DNA of 64,000 bases from Sphingomonas sp. UBA978 (lineage in GTDB: Bacteria > Pseudomonadota > Alphaproteobacteria > Sphingomonadales > Sphingomonadaceae), in assembly GCF_002292295.1 (NCBI RefSeq), contig NZ_DBBS01000010.1, positions 93,907 through 157,906 of the forward strand, in the 5' to 3' direction. Positions 18,801 to 27,706 of the stretch are shown here, piece after piece. How positions within the stretch are numbered: the stretch's first letter is position 1; every line of letters begins with the position of its first letter. The position numbers were made by a program, and so were the translations under genes. The notes beneath the pieces are model-generated. The model had not been told where the DNA came from. It was given only the letters and a program-made list of their open reading frames with translations, and made no database searches.

Positions 18801-19009
18801 TCCTGCTCGATCGGGGCGGCGACCGTCTCCGCGACGGTTTCCGCCGACGCGCCGGGATAGGTCGCGGTGACGGTCACCGTCGGCGGCACGATGTCGGGAT
18901 ATTGGGACACCGGCAGGCCCCAATAGGCAATGGCGCCGACGATCGTGATGATGACCGCGATGACCGCGGCGAAGATCGGCCGCGTGATGAAGAAGCGCGA
19001 AAAGCGCAT
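15827..19009 (-). CDS. RND multidrug efflux pump, HAE1 (AcrB/MexB) family
   Basis: Inner-membrane proton-driven pump of 1060 residues. The N-terminus MRFSRFFITRPIFAAVIAVI, the porter segment SQYPDIVPPTVTVTATYPGA and the transmembrane motif GLVLAIGIVVDDAIVVVENVER, with the paired aspartates of the proton relay, identify the HAE1 class. Length matches the family norm. It lies between adaptor and outer-membrane genes in the usual order. Substrates are unknown; AcrB-like pumps expel amphiphilic antibiotics, dyes and plant phenolics, which would suit a plant-polymer degrader, but that is inference. Confidence 0.95.
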   Translation of the reverse strand: MRFSRFFITRPIFAAVIAVIITIVGAIAYWGLPVSQYPDIVPPTVTVTATYPGASAETVAETVAAPIEQEINGVDNMLYQSSQSTGDGTVTITVTFRLGTDLDAAQVLVQNRVAVAVPRLPQEVQRLGVVTRKTSPDFLMVVNLISPDHSLDRGYISNYALTQVRDRLARIEGVGDVRLFGARDYAMRVWIDPGRAAALNLTAGDIVQALRAQNVQVAAGTLGQPPYANGSAFQLNVETQGRLVDPAQFGQVVIRTDADGRQVRVADVARVELGAADYASNTYLSGEPTVIAAVFQRPGSNALAAAEAVSAEMEAMAKDFPKGLAYRVIYNPTEFIAQSIDAVKHTLIEAMILVVLVILVFLQKWRAAIIPIVAIPVSLIGTFAVLAALGYSLNNLSLFGLVLAIGIVVDDAIVVVENVERNLERGLTPLEAARTSMDEVSGALVAIVLVLCAVFVPTLFLTGLSGAFYQQFAVTISTATIISLLLSLTLSPALAALLLRAHDRDHTGNRLTQAVRRAGDAFNRGFERMSAGYATLTAALVARPKRMMTVYVGLIAATGALFWATPSGFIPAQDQGYFLTVVQLPSGASVERTDAVVQKVAKRILPLAGVKGAVMLAGFDGPSQTLAPNAAAAYIPLKSFEEREALGVTLASIMAEAQKATADIDEARIFVIPPPLIQGIGSAGGYRLIVQDKNGGSYQKLGEETGKLIAKANQTEGLAQVFTFFDSATPRIFADIDRAKADMLGVPPERVFEALQVYLGSAFVNDFNLLGRTYRVTAQADAPFRATTADIANLKTRSNSGAMVPIGSVSTFRDKTGPYRVTRYNLFPAVEVDGDTAPGYSSGRSLVAMEKVAAETLPAGYGTEWTGIAFQQKAAGSTAAIVFALAVVFVFLVLAAQYESLVLPLSIILIVPMCLLAAMIGVNLRGMDNNVLTQIGLVVLIALAAKNAILVVEFAKQAEEQDGLSPVEAAVRAAQDRLRPILMTSFAFILGAVPLLIATGAGAELRQALGTAVFFGMIGVTGFGLLFTPTFYVVCRALGDRLARRRHAAAAAAPHALPAE

Positions 19010-19060
19010 GATATGCTCCCCGGAAGAGGATGGAGTTCGGCAGGCGAGGGCGATCGGCCG

Positions 19061-20314
19061 TTACGGTGCGAAGGTGACCTCGCCCGCGGCCGGCGCGGTG
19101 CCGCCGCCGGGGGGCGCCACGTCGCCGACGGGGGCGATGCGGCCTGGCTTTGCGGTGACCTTCGCCCCCGGCATCGCCATCTGCGTGCCGCTGATGACGA
19201 CGCGGTCGTTCGGCGACAGGCCGGCGCGGATCACGCGCAGGCCGCCGAGGACCGGGCCGAGCTGCACCGGTTTGGCGGTCACCGACCCGTCCTGCGCGAC
19301 GGTGAGCAAGGTCTTGCGCGCCTGATCGGTCTGTACCGCCGAATCGGGGACCAGCAGCGCACGCACCGTGCCGCCGCTGCCGAGCCGCATGTTGCCGAAC
19401 ATCCCCGGCGTCAGGAACAAGTCCGGGTTGGCGAGCACCGCGCGGCCGCGGATCGTGCCGGACTTGGGATCGAGCCCGTTGTCGGTGAAATCGAGCCGGC
19501 CCTTCCAGCGATAATCGCCTTCGTCCTGCAGGCGGACCTCGACCGGGGTCACGTCGGCGCCCGAGGCGGCGGCGCGCCTGGTCTTGAGGAACAGTGCCTC
19601 CGACCCGTCGAAGCTGAAGTAGATCGGATCGAGCGCGTTGATTGTGGTCAGCAGCGTGCCGTTGGCGTCGCCCGCCGCGACCAGATTGCCCGCATCGATG
19701 CGGCGATCGGAGATGCGGCCCGCGATCGGCGCGCGCACCTGCGTGAACTCCATGTCAAGCGCGCGCGCCCGCACCCGCGCCTGCGCCGCGGCGAGCGAGG
19801 CGGTGGCGGCACGCAGCCGGGCGTTGAGCTGGTCGACGTCGCTCTTCGATACCGCATCGTCCGCGACCAGCCGGTTGGCGCGGTCGAGGTTGGCGCGGGC
19901 GAGCGCGACGTCGCTCTGCGCGCTGGCGAGGCCGGCGCGCGCCTCTGCCAATGCAGCGGCGAAGGGGCGCGGATCGATGGTAAAGAGCAATTGCCCCTGC
20001 CGCACGATCGCGCCGTCGGTGAAGTGGATCGCGGTCACCGCGCCGGAGACGCGCGGGCGCACCTCGACGCTGCGGCTCGGTTCGAAGCGGCCGACGTAAT
20101 CGTCCCATTCGTTGACCGCGCGGACCAAAGGTTGCGCGACCGTGACAGCGGGCGGTGGCGGCGCGGCCGTGGCGGGCGCATCGCGATCGATCAGGCCATA
20201 GGCGATGCCGGCGGCGGCGATCGGCACCAGCATCAGCGCGCCCTTGCGCCACGGGCGCTTCGGGCGGACGGTCGTGTCGACCGCGTCGGTATCGATGGGG
20301 GCATGCATGTTCAT
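19061..20314 (-). CDS. RND efflux periplasmic adaptor (membrane fusion protein)
   Basis: Periplasmic bridge between pump and channel, 417 residues. An N-terminal membrane anchor (KGALMLVPIAAAGIAYGL) is followed by VEVRPRVSGAVTAIHFTDGAIVRQGQLLFTIDPRPF (lipoyl half), an alpha-hairpin rich in Ala/Arg, the second lipoyl half RAPIAGRISDRRIDAGNLV, and beta-barrel domains. ATG 20314 was chosen because GGGAG lies upstream and because it overlaps the stop of the preceding gene (ATGA); the frame is open further but without adaptor homology. Unusually, the leader is a membrane anchor rather than a lipobox. The C-terminal tail is Gly/Pro/Ala-rich. Confidence 0.92.
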   Translation of the reverse strand: MNMHAPIDTDAVDTTVRPKRPWRKGALMLVPIAAAGIAYGLIDRDAPATAAPPPPAVTVAQPLVRAVNEWDDYVGRFEPSRSVEVRPRVSGAVTAIHFTDGAIVRQGQLLFTIDPRPFAAALAEARAGLASAQSDVALARANLDRANRLVADDAVSKSDVDQLNARLRAATASLAAAQARVRARALDMEFTQVRAPIAGRISDRRIDAGNLVAAGDANGTLLTTINALDPIYFSFDGSEALFLKTRRAAASGADVTPVEVRLQDEGDYRWKGRLDFTDNGLDPKSGTIRGRAVLANPDLFLTPGMFGNMRLGSGGTVRALLVPDSAVQTDQARKTLLTVAQDGSVTAKPVQLGPVLGGLRVIRAGLSPNDRVVISGTQMAMPGAKVTAKPGRIAPVGDVAPPGGGTAPAAGEVTFAP

Positions 20315-20715
20315 GCGTAGGCTCCCGCATGGCGGGTTGCGGCGCGCAGGCTGTCGACGATCAGTTCGTACTGATCCTCGCTGAAGCCGGCGGCGACGAA
20401 GGCGCGGATCTCGGTCGGGGCGACGGTATAGCCCTGATGGCGGCTGAGCACCGCGATCCGGCGCAGTGCCTCCAGCCGGTGGTCGGCGAGCGCGGAGCGG
20501 CGGCGGTCGCCGAACAGCGCGCCCATCGCCACCGCCATGCGGCCGGGCGTGCGCAGCGACGACAACGGGTCCTTGGCGGCGAGCGCGACGACCGACCATT
20601 CGAGCGCGCTGAGCCGGGGGCGGGGCGTCGGTGCGGCGGGGATGGGGTCGGCGACCGGACGCGGTGCCGCGGTGATGGTGTCGGCATCCCAGGCAGTGAA
20701 GGCTAGATAGGCCAT
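20311..20715 (-). CDS. Unknown 134-residue protein leading the RND operon
   Basis: Not recognised. It is a soluble, Ala/Arg-rich protein without signal peptide or membrane segment. A Pro-rich linker (about 18-33) is followed by a helical region, LSALEWSVVALAAKDPLSSL, and a C-terminal part ending in short helices (FVAAGFSEDQYELIVDSL). The gene has a strong ribosome site (GAGGGAG), starts at ATG 20715, and overlaps the adaptor gene by 4 bases, so it is co-translated with the pump. It shows no obvious helix-turn-helix, so a repressor role is not supported. A pump-associated accessory or small regulator is possible. Confidence 0.7.
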   Translation of the reverse strand: MAYLAFTAWDADTITAAPRPVADPIPAAPTPRPRLSALEWSVVALAAKDPLSSLRTPGRMAVAMGALFGDRRRSALADHRLEALRRIAVLSRHQGYTVAPTEIRAFVAAGFSEDQYELIVDSLRAATRHAGAYA

Positions 20716-20893
20716 GATGATCTCCCTCGATCATGTCGTGTGGACGCGGCGGGTCGTTGCCCGCGGACGCCTGGTCCGTGGCTGATGGTCGGCGATGGCG
20801 AGCGACCACGATCGGCGCACAGGGCTGCACGCCGTCGGATCGCTCCGGCTGGAGGACGGGTTGCATGGCTGTTGCGCTGCGGCTGCCACGTTC

Positions 20894-20909
20894 TATACTG
20901 AGCGGTATA
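20894..20909. promoter_or_regulatory. Palindromic operator at the RND operon promoter
   Basis: TATACTGAGCGGTATA, an imperfect inverted repeat with TATAC/GTATA arms, overlapping the -10 element (20906-20911). The form is typical of TetR-family operators controlling efflux pumps. No TetR gene is adjacent, so the regulator would be unlinked. Confidence 0.5.
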
Positions 20910-20933
20910 TAAACGGCGAAGGCGGTGCGTCAA
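20906..20933 (-). promoter_or_regulatory. Strong sigma70-like promoter of the RND operon
   Basis: On the minus strand TTGACG (20933-20928), a 16 bp spacer and TATATA (20911-20906) give one of the best promoters in the window, about 190 bp upstream of the 134-residue gene. That long leader contains no gene with support. Confidence 0.6.
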
Positions 20934-20942
20934 CCGCTTTCT

Positions 20943-20956
20943 GTACCGGCAGGTAC
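20943..20956. promoter_or_regulatory. Second palindrome upstream of the RND promoter
   Basis: GTACCGGCAGGTAC has perfect 5 bp arms and lies just upstream of the -35 element. Together with the site at 20894 it brackets the promoter. It may bind the same or a second regulator. Confidence 0.4.
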
Positions 20957-20999
20957 GTTTGTTTGCTTTTTATCGTCGGGCCGGTTCGACGACCGATCG

Positions 21000-21476
21000 T
21001 CAGGGGCGTGCGTCGTCCAGCCCCGCGAGTGCCCTGGCGGTGGTGTAGCAATCTTCGATATGCGCGTTGCCGGCGAGCTTCATCGCGCCGAAGCTGATCG
21101 TCGCCGCCACCGCCGATCCGATGAAGGGCACGTAGCGCGCAACCGAGGCGGTGGCGACGCGGACGCCCATCCGCCGCAGCAGCAGCAGGACGACGTGTTT
21201 GGTGATGGTGTGGCCGATCACTTTGTTTCCCAGGCTCGCGGCGATCGCGAGGACCTGTTGGGCGCGGGTGGAATCCATCTTTTCGACCTGGTCGGCGCGC
21301 AGGCCGAAGCGTTCGCTGATCTGGGGCAGCATCTTCTTGAGGATGCCGACGTCGGCGACGAGGTCGGCGCCCGGCACGGGCACCACCGACGCCCCGGCGG
21401 AGATCGCCGCGCGCCTGGTGACCATGCGGCGGCAGTCGGCGCGGATCGCATCGAGTTCGGCGAGGGTGTGCGTCAT
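21000..21476 (-). CDS. DUF697/EcsC-like small membrane protein
   Basis: A 158-residue protein of uncertain function. A glycine/alanine-rich hydrophobic stretch, AAISAGASVVPVPGADLVADV, and a second, ARYVPFIGSAVAATISFGAMKL, look like the paired hydrophobic segments of YcjF/DUF697-type proteins; a polar middle (SERFGLRADQVEKMD) separates them. ATG 21476 was chosen where the family-like MTHTLAELDAIRADC begins; upstream sequence in frame is low-complexity Arg/Ser. It lies 61 bp downstream of the next minus-strand gene, so the two may form a unit. Role is not inferable beyond a membrane location. Confidence 0.65.
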   Translation of the reverse strand: MTHTLAELDAIRADCRRMVTRRAAISAGASVVPVPGADLVADVGILKKMLPQISERFGLRADQVEKMDSTRAQQVLAIAASLGNKVIGHTITKHVVLLLLRRMGVRVATASVARYVPFIGSAVAATISFGAMKLAGNAHIEDCYTTARALAGLDDARP

Positions 21477-21537
21477 GGCGGGGCTCCTGTGGTGCGCGTG
21501 CAACGGTCGACGGCGCCGCGAGGTCCGGCCCCCCGTG

Positions 21538-22341
21538 TCAGGCGAAGATGTCGGCGAGGCGATCGGCGTCCGGGCCGTCCTTCCAGTGGCGCAGCTCGAC
21601 GAACAGCGATGCACCGACGATGGTGAACCAGGTCAGCATCACCGTCGTCACCACCGACTGGAGCAATTGCGCGAGCAGCGGCACGCGCGGCGTCGCGACC
21701 TCCGCCCCGCCGGCGATCGCCGCGAACGAGCCCGACCCGGCGACGCTCGCCACCCCGACCGCCGCCGAGGCGAGGCTGTAGATGACGAGCGCGAGCAGCA
21801 GGATGCCGAACACCGGCCAGCGGGCGCCCTTGGTCAGCGTGCGGCTGCGCCCGAACGCGCCGAACACGCCGGTCCGTTCCGCGACGATCGCGGGCAGCGA
21901 CACCGACCACATCACCGCCAGCATGACGCCGGGAACGATCAGCAGCATCGTGCCGATCATCACGCCGATCGTGAACAGCAGATAGACCGCGAACAGCGGC
22001 AGGATGCGCAGGACGCCGACGCGCAGCATCTCGGGTACTGCGGCCTCGCGACCCTGATCGTGCGCGATCGTCGCCTGGACCAGCGCGCCGCTCGCGACCA
22101 GCCACAGCGCGCCGATCACCAGCACATAGAGGCCCGCCGCGACGTACAGTCCGTCACGGACGCCGTCGAAGATAGCGCCGCCGCGGCCGATCTGCGCGGT
22201 CAGCAGCTGCGGCAGGGCCATCAGCACGAAACTGGTGCCGAGCGTCGCCACCGGATTGGTGCGGATGACGTCGGTGCTGCGGCCGAACACGCTGCCGACG
22301 GACATGCCGTGTCCGCGCCCGACCCTCGCGCTGCCCGCCAT
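21538..22341 (-). CDS. Polytopic membrane protein, glycerophosphodiesterase-membrane-domain-like
   Basis: A 267-residue integral membrane protein with about six hydrophobic helices, among them GLYVAAGLYVLVIGALWLV, FAVYLLFTIGVMIGTMLLIV and PVFGILLLALVIYSLASAAV. The pattern PGVMLAVMWSVSLPAIVAERTGVFGAFGRSRTLTKG is typical of proteins annotated as glycerophosphoryl diester phosphodiesterase membrane domain or YciC-like. No phosphodiesterase catalytic domain is present. ATG 22341 (upstream GGGGGACGAG) is preferred; ATG 22305 is an alternative. Divergent from the MoxR locus, with which it may share the 212 bp between them. Confidence 0.65.
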   Translation of the reverse strand: MAGSARVGRGHGMSVGSVFGRSTDVIRTNPVATLGTSFVLMALPQLLTAQIGRGGAIFDGVRDGLYVAAGLYVLVIGALWLVASGALVQATIAHDQGREAAVPEMLRVGVLRILPLFAVYLLFTIGVMIGTMLLIVPGVMLAVMWSVSLPAIVAERTGVFGAFGRSRTLTKGARWPVFGILLLALVIYSLASAAVGVASVAGSGSFAAIAGGAEVATPRVPLLAQLLQSVVTTVMLTWFTIVGASLFVELRHWKDGPDADRLADIFA

Positions 22342-22553
22342 CTTTCTCGTCCCCCGGCTCTGTCCCGAAGGCGATGGTGGCGGCCGATCCGGAGGCTGTC
22401 CAGCCCGATCGACGGGCAGGCGGATTTCGGTGATTGCGCGACGGGCCGATCCGGCTAGGTTCGCCGCGGGGCGTGCCTGATGCCGTCGGGCATCGGGGCT
22501 CGGAGGGTAGGGGCTGGGAGGGTAGTATCGCGGCGTCAGCACAGGATCCGGCG

Positions 22554-23222
22554 GTGGCCGACCGGCTCGCCGCAGCGCATGCCGCGCTGCGCGCCGATCC
22601 GTCGATCCAGTTCACGCTGACGCGTCCGCCGCCGCCGCCGCAGACGCCGGAATGGCTGGAGACGATCGGCCGCTGGATCGCCGCGGCGTTCCGCCCGGTC
22701 GGGCGGCTGCTCGGCTGGATCGCGAGCCTGATGCCAGATGCGCCTTATGCCCGCATCCTGCTGTGGACGCTGCTCGTGGCGGTCGCGGCGGCGATGGTCT
22801 GGATGGTGGTCGAGCGCATCCGCTCGGGCGAATGGCGCCTGCCCCGGCGGCGGCGCGGTGCGCCCATGGCGGAAAGCGACGGCGACGGCTGGGTGCCCGA
22901 TGCGGCGCCGGCGCGGGCGTGGCTGCGCGAGGCGGACCGGCTCGCCGCGGAGGGGCGCTTCGCCGAGGCGATCCATTCCCTGCTGTTCCATTCGATCGAC
23001 GATATCGCCCGCCGCCGCCCGCAGTTGCGCCGGCCGTCGCTGACCGCGCGCGAACTCGCCGCCGCGCCCATGCTGCCGGCGGCGGTGCGGCCGCTGTTCG
23101 CCAGCATCGCCGCGCCGGTCGAGCGCAGCCAGTTCGGTGGCCGGCCCGTCGCCGATGCGGACTGGCAGGCGGCGCGCGCCGCTTATGCCGGTTTCGCGCT
23201 GCCGCAGGCGTGGCGTTCATGA
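22554..23222 (+). CDS. DUF4129 membrane protein, first gene of MoxR locus
   Basis: A protein of about 222 residues with one clear transmembrane helix, [19 protein letters not shown], preceded by a Pro-rich segment ([14 protein letters not shown]) and followed by an Arg-rich cytosolic region and a DUF4129-type tail ([25 protein letters not shown]). Start is uncertain: GTG 22554 precedes the conserved part, but the frame is open to GTG 22473. Its stop overlaps the next ATG (ATGA). DUF4129 domains recur beside MoxR and DUF58 genes; function is unproven. Confidence 0.65.
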   Translation: MADRLAAAHAALRADPSIQFTLTRPPPPPQTPEWLETIGRWIAAAFRPVGRLLGWIASLMPDAPYARILLWTLLVAVAAAMVWMVVERIRSGEWRLPRRRRGAPMAESDGDGWVPDAAPARAWLREADRLAAEGRFAEAIHSLLFHSIDDIARRRPQLRRPSLTARELAAAPMLPAAVRPLFASIAAPVERSQFGGRPVADADWQAARAAYAGFALPQAWRS

Positions 23223-24433
23223 GCGAGGTCGCGATCGGCGCGCGGGCGCGGGCGGACAGCGTCTTTGCGCCGCTGACCGTGGCGTTGCTGCTGGTCATCG
23301 GCGTGCTGGGGTTCGCCGGATCGCTGCTGCTCGGTGCCTATGCGCCCGATTTCGCATCGGGTCGCAACGCCGGCGCGCATGCGCTGTCGCATGCGGCGAC
23401 CGGCTATGCGGGGATCGTCGAGCTGGCCCGGGCGACCGGGCGCAACCCGCGAATCCTGCGCGCCGAGGAGGGGTGGGATACCGAGGATCTGGTGGTCGCC
23501 ACCCCCGACCACGGCACCGTCGACGTCAGCACGTTCATGGAGATGCGGCGCAATCGCGCGACGCTGATCGTCCTGCCGAAATGGGCGAGCGTGGCGGACG
23601 ACGCGGTCGAGGGCTGGGTCGACGTCGCCGGGCTGCTGGCGGCCGCGGACCCGGCGGCGATGCTGGCGCCGGCGACGGAGATGACGGTCACCCGCCGGCC
23701 GAGCAGGGCGCGGCCGCTGCGCCCGGTGGCCTGGGCGCCCAAAACGCTGGCGGTGGCGGCGCCGCGACCGTTGCAGGCGGTGACCGGGCCGGCGCTGACG
23801 CCGCTGGTCAGCGACGATGCCGGCCGGATCGTGCTGGGGCAGGTGTCCGGCACCAACACCTATATCCTCGCCGACCCCGACCTGCTGGCCAACCACGGCA
23901 TCCGGCGGCTGGACCGGGCCCGCGCCGCGCTCGACCTCATCGATTTCGTCAATGCGACCGGGGCGCAGGGCGTCGCCTTCGACGTGACGCTCAACGGGCT
24001 GGGGCGCGGCCGCAGTCCGTTGAAGCTCGCATTCGAGCCGCCGTTCCTGGCGATGACGCTCGCCATCCTCGTCGCGCTGGCGCTGGTCGGCTGGCAGGCG
24101 CTGGTCCGCTTCGGCGCGGCGCACCCGCGCGCCCGCGCGATCGCCTTCGGCAAGGCGGCGCTGGTCGACAACAGCGCGATGATCGTGCGCAAGGCGGGGC
24201 GCGAGGGCGGGCTCGGCGGGCGTTATGCGGCGCTGGTCCGCGAACGCGCGCGCGCGATCTTCGGCGTGCCGCCGGGCCTGTCCGACGACGACGCCGACCG
24301 CTATCTCGACCGGCTGCGCGGGGGGAGCAGGTTCAGCGCGCTCGCCGCCGACGCGACCCGCGCCGATCATCGCGACGACATGCTGGCCGCCGCACGGGCG
24401 CTCCATCGATGGCAACAGGAGAAGACACGGTGA
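23219..24433 (+). CDS. DUF4350 domain membrane protein
   Basis: A 404-residue protein with an N-terminal transmembrane helix ([21 protein letters not shown]), a periplasmic domain starting [20 protein letters not shown] (typical DUF4350, a fold resembling GATase/ThuA-like domains), and a second helix, [19 protein letters not shown], before a cytosolic tail. The order between DUF4129 and MoxR is the common one. Starts within the previous stop and ends in a GTGA overlap with moxR, implying coupled translation. No catalytic residues can be named. Confidence 0.72.
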   Translation: MSEVAIGARARADSVFAPLTVALLLVIGVLGFAGSLLLGAYAPDFASGRNAGAHALSHAATGYAGIVELARATGRNPRILRAEEGWDTEDLVVATPDHGTVDVSTFMEMRRNRATLIVLPKWASVADDAVEGWVDVAGLLAAADPAAMLAPATEMTVTRRPSRARPLRPVAWAPKTLAVAAPRPLQAVTGPALTPLVSDDAGRIVLGQVSGTNTYILADPDLLANHGIRRLDRARAALDLIDFVNATGAQGVAFDVTLNGLGRGRSPLKLAFEPPFLAMTLAILVALALVGWQALVRFGAAHPRARAIAFGKAALVDNSAMIVRKAGREGGLGGRYAALVRERARAIFGVPPGLSDDDADRYLDRLRGGSRFSALAADATRADHRDDMLAAARALHRWQQEKTR

Positions 24434-25386
24434 CGGTTGAAGAGGTCCAGGCGCTGGGGCAGGCGATCCGCGCCGAGATCGGCAAGGCGGTGGTCGGCCA
24501 CGACGGCACCGTCGACCTGCTGCTGGTGGCGCTGTTCGCGGGCGGGCATATCCTGCTGGAAGGGCCGCCGGGCACCGCCAAAACGCTGATCGCACACAGC
24601 TTCGCGCACACGGTCGGGCTCGATTTCGGGCGCATCCAGTTCACCCCCGACCTGATGCCGGGCGATATCATCGGCGCCAATCTGTTCAACTTCCAGACGT
24701 CGACCTTCACGCTGACGCGCGGCCCGATCTTCACCGAATTGCTGCTCGCGGACGAGATCAACCGCACCTCGCCCAAGACGCAGGCGGCGCTGCTGGAGGC
24801 GATGCAGGAGCGTACCGTCACGATCGACGGCGAAAGCCTGCCGCTGAGCAACCGCTTCATGGTGGTGGCGACGCAGAATCCGATCGAGCAGCAGGGCGTC
24901 TATCCGCTGCCCGAGGCGCAGCTCGACCGGTTCCTGTTCAAGCAGACGGTGGCCTATCCAAGTGCGGAGGAGGAGCGGCGGATCGTCGCGGCGCATGGCG
25001 CGCGCGCCGCCGCGATGTCGCCGGCCGACTGGGGCGTCGCGCGCTGCACGGATGCGGCGACGATCGATGCCGCGGTGAAGACGGTCGCGGGCGTTCAGCT
25101 CGTCGATGCGGTGATCGACTATATCGTCGCGCTGGTCCGCGGCACCCGCGACGTCGCCGATCTGGAGAGCGGCGCCTCGCCGCGCGCGGGCGCGATGCTG
25201 GCGGGCGCGGCGCGGGCGCGGGCGGCGCTCGACGGCCGCGACTTCGTCATCCCCGACGACGTCAAGGCGCTCGCCCCCGCGCTGCTGCGCCATCGCCTGA
25301 TCCTGTCCCCCGCGGCGGAAATCGGTGGGCGCGGCATCGAGGATGTCGTCGCGCAGATCATCGAGACGATCGAGGCGCCGCGTTGA
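24430..25386 (+). CDS. MoxR-family AAA+ ATPase
   Basis: A 318-residue AAA+ chaperone-like ATPase. Walker A GPPGTAKT (45-52), Walker [10 protein letters not shown] (Asp108, Glu109), sensor 1 [12 protein letters not shown] and the arginine-finger region [11 protein letters not shown] are intact. GTG 24430 was selected because AGGAGAAG (24417-24424) is well placed and the codon overlaps the upstream stop; ATG 24409 is an alternative. MoxR proteins usually act with a von Willebrand-type or DUF58 partner in maturation of membrane or periplasmic complexes, and a DUF58 gene follows directly. Confidence 0.9.
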   Translation: MTVEEVQALGQAIRAEIGKAVVGHDGTVDLLLVALFAGGHILLEGPPGTAKTLIAHSFAHTVGLDFGRIQFTPDLMPGDIIGANLFNFQTSTFTLTRGPIFTELLLADEINRTSPKTQAALLEAMQERTVTIDGESLPLSNRFMVVATQNPIEQQGVYPLPEAQLDRFLFKQTVAYPSAEEERRIVAAHGARAAAMSPADWGVARCTDAATIDAAVKTVAGVQLVDAVIDYIVALVRGTRDVADLESGASPRAGAMLAGAARARAALDGRDFVIPDDVKALAPALLRHRLILSPAAEIGGRGIEDVVAQIIETIEAPR

Positions 25387-26687
25387 TCTATCCGACCCGC
25401 ATGGCGGTGCTGGCAGCGGCGATCGGGGCTCCGGTCGCGCTGCTGGTCGCCATGCTGGTGCCGGGGCGCTGGTATGCGGGGCTCGGCTGGCCGTTCGCGC
25501 TGCTGCTGCTGGTGCTCACCGATGCGCTGCTTGGGCGCGGCCGAGCGAGCGCGACGCTGGCGCTGCCGCCAAGCGCGTCGATCGGCGTGCCGCTGACCGT
25601 GCCGGTCGGCGTGACGATCGCAGGAGCGGCGCGGGCGAAGACCGCACAGGTGGCGCTGGCGCCCGACCCGCTGCTCGCCGGCGACGACCGGTTCGACGTC
25701 ATGCTGGCCGGCGGGCGCGGCGAGGGGGCAATAATGCTGACGCCGGTGCGGCGCGGCACCGCGCGGCTCGATACCCTGTGGGTGCGCTGGGCGGGGCCGC
25801 TCGGGCTGGTCTGGCGGCAGGCGCGGATCGGAACGGGGCAGGTGCTGCCGGTACTGCCCGATGTCGAGGCGATCCGGCGGCAGGGCGCGCAGGTGTTCCA
25901 GCGCCACGCGGTGCAGGGCCTGCTCGCGCAGAGCGACCGCGGCGACGGCACCGATTTCGACGCGCTGGTCGAATTCCGCTCGGGGATGGACCGGCGCGCG
26001 ATCGACTGGAAACAGTCGGCGCGCCACCTGAAGCTGCACGCCAAGGAATATCGCACCGAACGCAACAGCCAGATCGTCTTCGCGATCGATGCGGGGCGGC
26101 AGATGTCGGAGCCGGTCGGCGGCATCCCGCGCGTCGACCGCGCGGTGTCGGCGGCGCTGCTGACCGGCTGGGTGGCGCTGAAGCTGGGCGACCGGGTCGC
26201 GCTCCACGCCTTCGATTCGCGCCCCCGCGTCGCGAGCGGCTTCATCGGCGGATCGGCGGCCTTTCCCGCGCTGCAGCAGCTGGCGGCGGGGATCGATTAC
26301 AGCGGCGAGGAAACCAATTACACCTTTGCGCTGACGACGATGGCGGCGGGGCTGACGCGGCGGTCGATGATCGTGCTGTTCACCGAATTCACCGACCCGA
26401 CCTCCGCCGATTTCATGGTCCGCGCGGTCGCGCGGCTGCTGCGCACGCATCTGGTGCTGATCGTCGTGCTGCGCGACGAGGAGCTGGAGACGATCGTCGC
26501 GCGCGCCCCCGCGACGCCCGCCGACGTCACCCGCGCGGTGACCGCCGCGGCGCTGCTCCGCGACCGGCGGCTGGTGCTGCTGCGCCTGCGGCACCTCGGC
26601 GTCCACGTCATCGAGAGCCCGTACGATCAGGTGCCCGAGCGGCTGGTCGAGGGCTATGTCGACCTCAAGCGGAGGAGCCTGTTGTGA
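25383..26687 (+). CDS. DUF58 domain protein, MoxR partner
   Basis: A 434-residue membrane-anchored protein. Two N-terminal hydrophobic segments ([19 protein letters not shown] and [15 protein letters not shown]) precede a periplasmic or linker beta region. The DUF58 core follows, with [30 protein letters not shown] and a von Willebrand A-like part ([25 protein letters not shown]). The aspartate-serine metal site is altered (DAGRQ in place of DxSxS). The start is a TTG overlapping the moxR stop (TTGA); ATG 25401 is an alternative. Likely acts with the ATPase. Confidence 0.85.
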   Translation: MIYPTRMAVLAAAIGAPVALLVAMLVPGRWYAGLGWPFALLLLVLTDALLGRGRASATLALPPSASIGVPLTVPVGVTIAGAARAKTAQVALAPDPLLAGDDRFDVMLAGGRGEGAIMLTPVRRGTARLDTLWVRWAGPLGLVWRQARIGTGQVLPVLPDVEAIRRQGAQVFQRHAVQGLLAQSDRGDGTDFDALVEFRSGMDRRAIDWKQSARHLKLHAKEYRTERNSQIVFAIDAGRQMSEPVGGIPRVDRAVSAALLTGWVALKLGDRVALHAFDSRPRVASGFIGGSAAFPALQQLAAGIDYSGEETNYTFALTTMAAGLTRRSMIVLFTEFTDPTSADFMVRAVARLLRTHLVLIVVLRDEELETIVARAPATPADVTRAVTAAALLRDRRLVLLRLRHLGVHVIESPYDQVPERLVEGYVDLKRRSLL

Positions 26688-27706
26688 GCGCATTCGTCGA
26701 TGCCGCCCCGCCGCCGCTCAACGCCAGCCGCTTTCGCGCGGCGCACGGCGCCGACTGGGCGCGGCTGGACGCATTGCTCGGCCGGATCGAGAAGCGTTCG
26801 GTGCGGGTGCTGGCCGACGACGATCTGCTCGCGTTGCCGCTGCTCTACCGGTCGGCGCTGTCGTCGCTGTCGGTGGCGCGCGAGACGTCGCTCGACCGGG
26901 CGCTGGTCGCCTATCTCGAGCAATTGTGCGCGCGCGCCTATTTCCAGATCTACGGCGTGTCGGATTCGGCGTGGCGCGACCTCGGGCGGTTCTTCACGCA
27001 CGGCTGGCCGGCGGCGGTCGCGTCGCTGTGGCGCGAGACGCTGGTGATGGCGGTGCTGACGCTGGCGGGGACGCTCGCCGCCTATGCGCTGGTGCGGGCG
27101 GACCCGTCGTGGTTCTTCGGCATCATCCCCGAAGGCCTGGCGGGCGGGCGCGATCCGGGCGCCTCGGCGGCGATGCTGCGCAACACCCTCTACACGACCC
27201 AGCAGGACGGGCTGGGCGTGTTCGCCAGCTTCCTGTTCGGGCACAATGCGCAGATCGCGATCTTCGCCTTCGCGCTCGGCTTCGCCTTTGTCGTGCCGAC
27301 CGCGCTGCTGGTGCTGTACAACGGACTGACGCTCGGCGCGATGATCGCGGTGTTCGCCGATAAGGGGCTCGGCCCGAATTTCGGCGCGTGGCTGGCGATC
27401 CACGGCACGACGGAGCTGTTCGCGATCATGATCGCCGGCGCGGCGGGGATGCGGATCGGCACCGCGATCGCCTTTCCGGGGGCGCAGGAGCGGATGGTCG
27501 CGCTGGTCGCCGCCGGGCGCACCGCGGCGGTCGCGGTCGCCGGGGTGGTGCTGATGCTGGCGGTGGCGGCGATCCTGGAAGGGGTCGGGCGGCAGGTGGT
27601 GACCGGCGACGGCGCACGGCTGGGGATCGGGGCGGCGATGCTGGCGGCGTGGCTGGTCTATTATTACGGGATCGGGAGGCGGCATGCGCATTGGTCGCCG
27701 GACTAG
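26684..27706 (+). CDS. SpoIIM-family (stage II sporulation protein M) membrane protein
   Basis: A 340-residue protein with a soluble N-terminal helical part and about five transmembrane helices (for example ETLVMAVLTLAGTLAAYALV, AIFAFALGFAFVVPTALLVLYNGLTLGAMIAVF). The block HGTTELFAIMIAGAAGMRIG is typical of the SpoIIM superfamily. Start GTG 26684 has GGAGGAG upstream and overlaps the DUF58 stop. In Bacillus SpoIIM works in engulfment; this organism has no sign of sporulation, so a membrane-remodelling or transport role together with MoxR is the inference. Confidence 0.85.
   Translation: MSAFVDAAPPPLNASRFRAAHGADWARLDALLGRIEKRSVRVLADDDLLALPLLYRSALSSLSVARETSLDRALVAYLEQLCARAYFQIYGVSDSAWRDLGRFFTHGWPAAVASLWRETLVMAVLTLAGTLAAYALVRADPSWFFGIIPEGLAGGRDPGASAAMLRNTLYTTQQDGLGVFASFLFGHNAQIAIFAFALGFAFVVPTALLVLYNGLTLGAMIAVFADKGLGPNFGAWLAIHGTTELFAIMIAGAAGMRIGTAIAFPGAQERMVALVAAGRTAAVAVAGVVLMLAVAAILEGVGRQVVTGDGARLGIGAAMLAAWLVYYYGIGRRHAHWSPD

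Noticed and set aside
20716..20999. Small open frames upstream of the RND operon as a possible tetR remnant
   Set aside because: Products are Arg/Cys-rich with no helix-turn-helix and span the promoter and palindromes; no ribosome site.
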